Made by a program: the position numbers and the translations under genes | NCBI GenBank assembly: GCA_024743175.1 | Contig: JANSXA010000002.1 | Span: forward strand, 310,001-374,000 | Origin: Pseudomonadaceae bacterium | GTDB taxonomy: Bacteria; Pseudomonadota; Gammaproteobacteria; Pseudomonadales; Azotimanducaceae | Reading direction: 5' to 3' | DNA length: 64,000 nt | Notes under the pieces: generated by a model | Databases searched by the model: none | What the model saw: only the letters and a program-made list of their open reading frames with translations | Told to the model about the DNA's origin: nothing | Shown: piece by piece, positions 60,731 through 64,000 of the stretch | Layout of the letters: the number at the start of each line of letters is the position of its first letter | Numbering within the stretch: the stretch's first letter is position 1

Positions 60731-62728
60731 ATGGCTCCTTCGCGCCGACAACGTTACTCCGCCTGGGATGGTTCCCAACAGTCTGCCTGGGACGCCGAAG
60801 AGATCATGAAAGCTCTGGCTGACGACCTGATGGAGTATGGCGATCTGCGCTGGGCTATGCGCAATCTGGTTTCCCGCGGCATGCCCATTCCCGAAGGTGG
60901 CTACCTGGAAGGTCTGCGCGACATGATCCGGCAGCTGCGCGAACAGAAGCAGCGACAGCTCAATCGTTTCAACCTTGACTCTATTTTTGAGGACTTCCGC
61001 GAACGCCTGGACGAGATCATCGCCATGGAGCGGGATCAGATCAACGCCTGGAAAGCCAAAGCTGCAGAGGCCGAGAACTTCAGTGACACGCTGTTGAAAG
61101 ATATCGCCGAGCGTAACGAGAAAATTCTTGATGACCTGCCTGACAATATCGGCGCGCAGATAAATACCCTGGAAAAGTTTGAGTTCATCAATACTGACGC
61201 ACAGAAAAAGTTCATTGAACTGTTGAATGAACTGCGTAAAGCGATGACCGGCACGTTCTTTAATGACATTGAGAACATGGTTAACAATCTGTCAGACGGC
61301 GACATCGAACGCATGAAGCAGATGATGAAAGCCCTGAACGACATGCTGGTGAAAAAGATCGCCGGTGAAGATCCGGGCTTTGATGAGTTCATGGCGGAGT
61401 TTGGTGAGATGTTTGGCGACGACCCGCCAAAAAACCTGGACGAACTGTTAGAGCAGATGCGCCAGCAGATGGCGGCGGCTCAATCACTGATGAATTCCAT
61501 GTCACCGGAACAACGTCAGGCGCTGCAGGAGATGTTCAACGGTCGTTTTGGTGATCCTGAACTGGAAGCGGAAATGGCCAAGCTGGCCAAAGAACTGGAT
61601 TTCCTCAACCCTGATGGCCAGGGCTACAATTTTTCTGGTGACGAATCCCTTGGTCTGGATGAAGCCATGAGACTCATGCAGGAAATGCATGAAATGGACG
61701 ATTTACTTGGCCAGATGCAGGATGCGGAACGGCGCGGCGACCTCAGCGGCATCAACAAAGACCTGATGCGGGATTTAATGGGTGAAGATGAAGCCGATCA
61801 ACTCGAAGAGTTGGAAAAGCTCATGAAAATGCTCGAAGACTCAGGCTACGTGCGCAACGAAGATGACAAAGGCTGGGAACTGACACCACGCGGCTCAAGG
61901 GTTATCGGCCAGAAAGCCCTTGGCGAGATTTATCAGCGACTGAAGAAACAGAGCCTGGGCAATCACGCAATACCTGAGGAAGGCCGCTTCGGCGAACGCA
62001 TCGAAGACACCAAAAGCTACGAATTTGGTGACCCCTTCCATCTGCATATGCCCAGAACCATCCGCAATGCCATCAATCGACAGGGTCCCGGCGCTCCGGT
62101 GCAGCTCAACCCAGCTGATTTTGAGATCTACCGCAGTGAGCAGATCACCTCAACAGCAACCGCACTGCTTGTGGACCTGTCCTGGTCCATGGCGTTGCGC
62201 GGCTCTTTCCAGGCTGCAAAAAAAGTGGCTCTAGCGTTGCACAACCTGATTACCAGCCAGTACCCGAAAGACAGCTTCTACATCATCGGTTTTGCAGCGA
62301 CGGCTAAAGAACTCAAACCTCAGGATCTGCCTTTTCTGCAGTGGGATGAATATGTTCTGGGTACAAACATGCAGCACGCCCTGCTCATGGCAGAGCGACT
62401 GCTATCGAAACATCCTGCCGGCAGCAAACAGATCATCATGATTTCGGACGGTGAACCAACCGCGCATATGGAGAATGGTCGGGCCATGTTCGCCTATCCG
62501 CCCACCGCGGAAACCATCAGGGCAACCTTCAGAGCGGTAAAGCGCTGCACCACCAAAGGCATCGCCATCAACTCTTTCATGCTTGAATCTTCCGAATATC
62601 TGCGCGCCTTCATGCAGGAAGTGGCACGTATGAATGGCGGGCGCGTTTTCTACACCTCACCAGAACAGTTAGGTGAATATATACTGGTAGATTATGTGGA
62701 AGGTAAACGGAAAAAACTCGGCCGTTGA
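60731..62728 (+). CDS. VWA-domain protein, MoxR partner
   Basis: A 665-residue protein. Residues 1-360 are mostly charged helices rich in Met and Glu (for example repeated EMF, MKQMMKAL); the last about 190 residues form a von Willebrand A domain with the MIDAS motif D482-x-S484-x-S486 in LLVDLSWSM, then IIGFAATA and IMISDGEPTAHME. A MIDAS metal ion and a MoxR ATPase together remodel or activate client proteins. It follows moxR by 5 bp and is convergent with a CbiM-like gene (12 bp gap). Confidence 0.87.
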   Translation: MAPSRRQRYSAWDGSQQSAWDAEEIMKALADDLMEYGDLRWAMRNLVSRGMPIPEGGYLEGLRDMIRQLREQKQRQLNRFNLDSIFEDFRERLDEIIAMERDQINAWKAKAAEAENFSDTLLKDIAERNEKILDDLPDNIGAQINTLEKFEFINTDAQKKFIELLNELRKAMTGTFFNDIENMVNNLSDGDIERMKQMMKALNDMLVKKIAGEDPGFDEFMAEFGEMFGDDPPKNLDELLEQMRQQMAAAQSLMNSMSPEQRQALQEMFNGRFGDPELEAEMAKLAKELDFLNPDGQGYNFSGDESLGLDEAMRLMQEMHEMDDLLGQMQDAERRGDLSGINKDLMRDLMGEDEADQLEELEKLMKMLEDSGYVRNEDDKGWELTPRGSRVIGQKALGEIYQRLKKQSLGNHAIPEEGRFGERIEDTKSYEFGDPFHLHMPRTIRNAINRQGPGAPVQLNPADFEIYRSEQITSTATALLVDLSWSMALRGSFQAAKKVALALHNLITSQYPKDSFYIIGFAATAKELKPQDLPFLQWDEYVLGTNMQHALLMAERLLSKHPAGSKQIIMISDGEPTAHMENGRAMFAYPPTAETIRATFRAVKRCTTKGIAINSFMLESSEYLRAFMQEVARMNGGRVFYTSPEQLGEYILVDYVEGKRKKLGR

Positions 62729-62740
62729 CGCCTCTGCGCT

Positions 62741-63403
62741 CTAGCTGAGATAAAAATCATCATTGAATGTCTTCACCACATCCGGATAGAAAACAGTAAA
62801 CGCTGTCACCAGCATGCCGTTGATAAAGCCTTCCGGAAACATCAGCAATAGAATAAACGCCCAGTTATCGGCAGCGAGTTCAAACCACTCCGACTGGCCC
62901 ATCACCCAGAAAGTAGGTAACGCCAGAATACCCAGCACCAGCACACTCAACAGACCACCCCCAAAACCCGCACCCAGCATATAAACAAAAAGGTTTCGCA
63001 AAGCGCGTGTACGCAGAAAGTGCACCAGCAGGCGGGTTGTAGTGGCCGGTATCAGCACCGAGAACATCCAGGCCAAAGGCACAGCCCACACAGATTGCTG
63101 CTGCCAGGTGAGAAAAACAAACAGCACAAGGGTTGCCCCAATGATAGTCAGACGCCAACCTACAATCAGCGTCAGGCTGGTAACGCCAAGCAGATGAATC
63201 CAGACACCGGCAATGACCTGAAACGACAGCAGCCATAAAAACAGCAGCGCCAACAGGCCACCCAGGAACACGTGCTGGCGCGCTGATGCCGCCCACAATG
63301 CAGACCAGGGCGCTGCTATAGCCGTCCAGGTCACGCAGACCAGCATCGCAAGGCCGACAGTGAGATTAAGCCAGAATGGAATGAGTTCGGCTGCGACGAT
63401 CAT
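62741..63403 (-). CDS. CbiM-like energy-coupling factor transporter permease
   Basis: A 220-residue integral membrane protein with six or seven helices. The FPEGFINGMLVTAF segment near the C-terminus and the overall pattern match the CbiM family of ECF-type transporter permeases, which take up cobalt, nickel or other substrates. The N-terminal His-based metal-binding motif of true CbiM (MHIP...) is not seen; the start reads MIVAAELIPF, so substrate is uncertain. No ATPase or CbiN/Q gene is adjacent in the window. Confidence 0.65.
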   Translation of the reverse strand: MIVAAELIPFWLNLTVGLAMLVCVTWTAIAAPWSALWAASARQHVFLGGLLALLFLWLLSFQVIAGVWIHLLGVTSLTLIVGWRLTIIGATLVLFVFLTWQQQSVWAVPLAWMFSVLIPATTTRLLVHFLRTRALRNLFVYMLGAGFGGGLLSVLVLGILALPTFWVMGQSEWFELAADNWAFILLLMFPEGFINGMLVTAFTVFYPDVVKTFNDDFYLS

Positions 63404-63458
63404 AGCGAAGTGATCTCAGTGCTCGTTAATCAAAACCCATAGTACACAAGCGCAGGAT

Positions 63459-64000
63459 TTATCCCCGCAGCTCCCGTTCAAGGCTGGCCGCAGCATCACC
63501 TCGAGGCTTCGACCACGGCGCAATGTAGCGATAAGCCAGTGGTGTCAGGTACAGGGTGAAAACGGCAGCAAGACCGAGGCCGGCAAACACAACCCATCCG
63601 ATGGCGTGCCTCGCCTCCGCTCCCGGGCCTGTGGAGAGAATCAAAGGCAGCGCCCCGAATACTGTTGACACAAGGGTCATGACAATAGGCCGCAAGCGAA
63701 CGCGCGCAGCTTCCTGGATCGCTTGCGCCACACTGGCCCCACCGTCCCGAAGCTGATCAGCGAATTCCACCAGAATAATACCGTTCTTAGCCATAAGTCC
63801 GATCAGCATGATCAGCCCCACCTGAGAGTAGACGTTCAGCGTAGTGCCCGTGATATACAAAGCAAAGAGCGCAGCAGCAAGACCAAACGGCACAATCAGC
63901 ATCACTACCAGTGCGCTGGTAATGCTTTCGAATTGCGCAATCAACACCAGCAGGACGATCAACAGAGCAAACGCGTAGGTCAACAGAGCATCTCGATTGG
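63459..64000 (-). CDS. RND-family efflux permease, C-terminal end only
   Basis: The last about 180 residues of an AcrB/MexF-type RND permease; the 5' part lies outside the window. Visible: FALLIVLLVLIAQFES (helix), VPFGLAAALFALYITG, NVYSQVGLIMLIGLMAKNGIILVEFADQLRDGG, RLRPIVMTLVSTVFGALPLIL and the final helix ending LAYRYIAPW. The GLMAKNGIILVEF segment is the hallmark of the hydrophobe/amphiphile efflux subfamily. The transported compound cannot be told from this part. Confidence 0.93.
   Translation of the reverse strand, partial: NRDALLTYAFALLIVLLVLIAQFESITSALVVMLIVPFGLAAALFALYITGTTLNVYSQVGLIMLIGLMAKNGIILVEFADQLRDGGASVAQAIQEAARVRLRPIVMTLVSTVFGALPLILSTGPGAEARHAIGWVVFAGLGLAAVFTLYLTPLAYRYIAPWSKPRGDAAASLERELRG

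Noticed and set aside
1-64000. CRISPR arrays, insertion sequences, prophage genes
   Set aside because: No regularly spaced repeats, transposases, phage structural genes or integrases were seen on either strand.

Overview
The window looks like chromosomal DNA of a gammaproteobacterium, probably a marine, lipid- and organic-acid-degrading one. Evidence: a class Ia nrdAB pair, dinG, pdxA, a RibBX-type ribB, an Escherichia-style LexA box, a CCA-encoding tRNA-Arg, DUF349/DUF4197/DUF3015/DUF1488 proteins, and many acyl-CoA dehydrogenases. The assignment below class level is inference. There are no insertion sequences, transposases, integrases or CRISPR arrays.

Layout. 1-5.4 kb (+): the end of nrdA, nrdB with its terminator, a periplasmic Ntn-hydrolase (penicillin acylase family) and an OmpA-type protein. 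5.4-10 kb: an alpha/beta hydrolase and two acyl-CoA dehydrogenase-family genes (-), then a crotonase (+), apparently an acyl-CoA/beta-oxidation block. 9.8-12.8 kb (+): a double-CDGSH iron-sulfur protein and a DUF349 protein. 12.8-15.9 kb (-): a PepSY protein with a PhoP/PhoQ-like two-component system and a glycine-zipper envelope protein. 15.9-23.8 kb: a glycerate-kinase-like P-loop enzyme, a DoxX protein, an M16 metallopeptidase lipoprotein overlapping dinG tail to tail, and a sorbosone-dehydrogenase-like beta-propeller.

23.9-32.4 kb (+) is one long co-directional run: a ThDP enzyme, a small GIY-YIG-like protein, an acyl-CoA dehydrogenase, an M81/MlrC peptidase, then a large unrecognised membrane protein, an OmpA-domain protein and an avidin-family protein with a nearly intact biotin pocket and no signal peptide. 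The last three genes form the most unusual cluster in the window. 32.4-37.7 kb: FAH-family hydrolase, Zn alcohol dehydrogenase and pdxA (-); a near-perfect LexA operator in front of a 78-residue four-cysteine protein (+); a RibBX-type ribB (-); and a Spy/CpxP-like protein (+) behind a strongly structured leader.

37.7-44 kb: two acidic DUF5666 lipoproteins flanking a DUF6502 protein (-), separated from a divergent thioredoxin-like membrane protein by two copies of a GGGA-N6-TCCC palindrome; a hotdog-fold protein; and a tRNA-Arg(TCG) whose 3' end plus flank is repeated 120 bp away. 44-52.5 kb: DUF4197 lipoprotein, Baeyer-Villiger-type monooxygenase, a DUF3015/DUF4105 pair with an intrinsic terminator inside the second gene's signal-peptide codons, a GST, a BBE-like flavoprotein, and small genes. 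52.5-64 kb: D-aminoacylase-like amidohydrolase with a one-domain asparaginase-like protein (-), then hydrolase, acyltransferase, CitE-like lyase, acyl-CoA dehydrogenase, 4Fe-4S-type uracil-DNA glycosylase and a MoxR/VWA pair (+), ending with a CbiM-like permease and the 3' end of an RND efflux permease (-).

All functional calls rest on motif reading by eye; no database search was possible.
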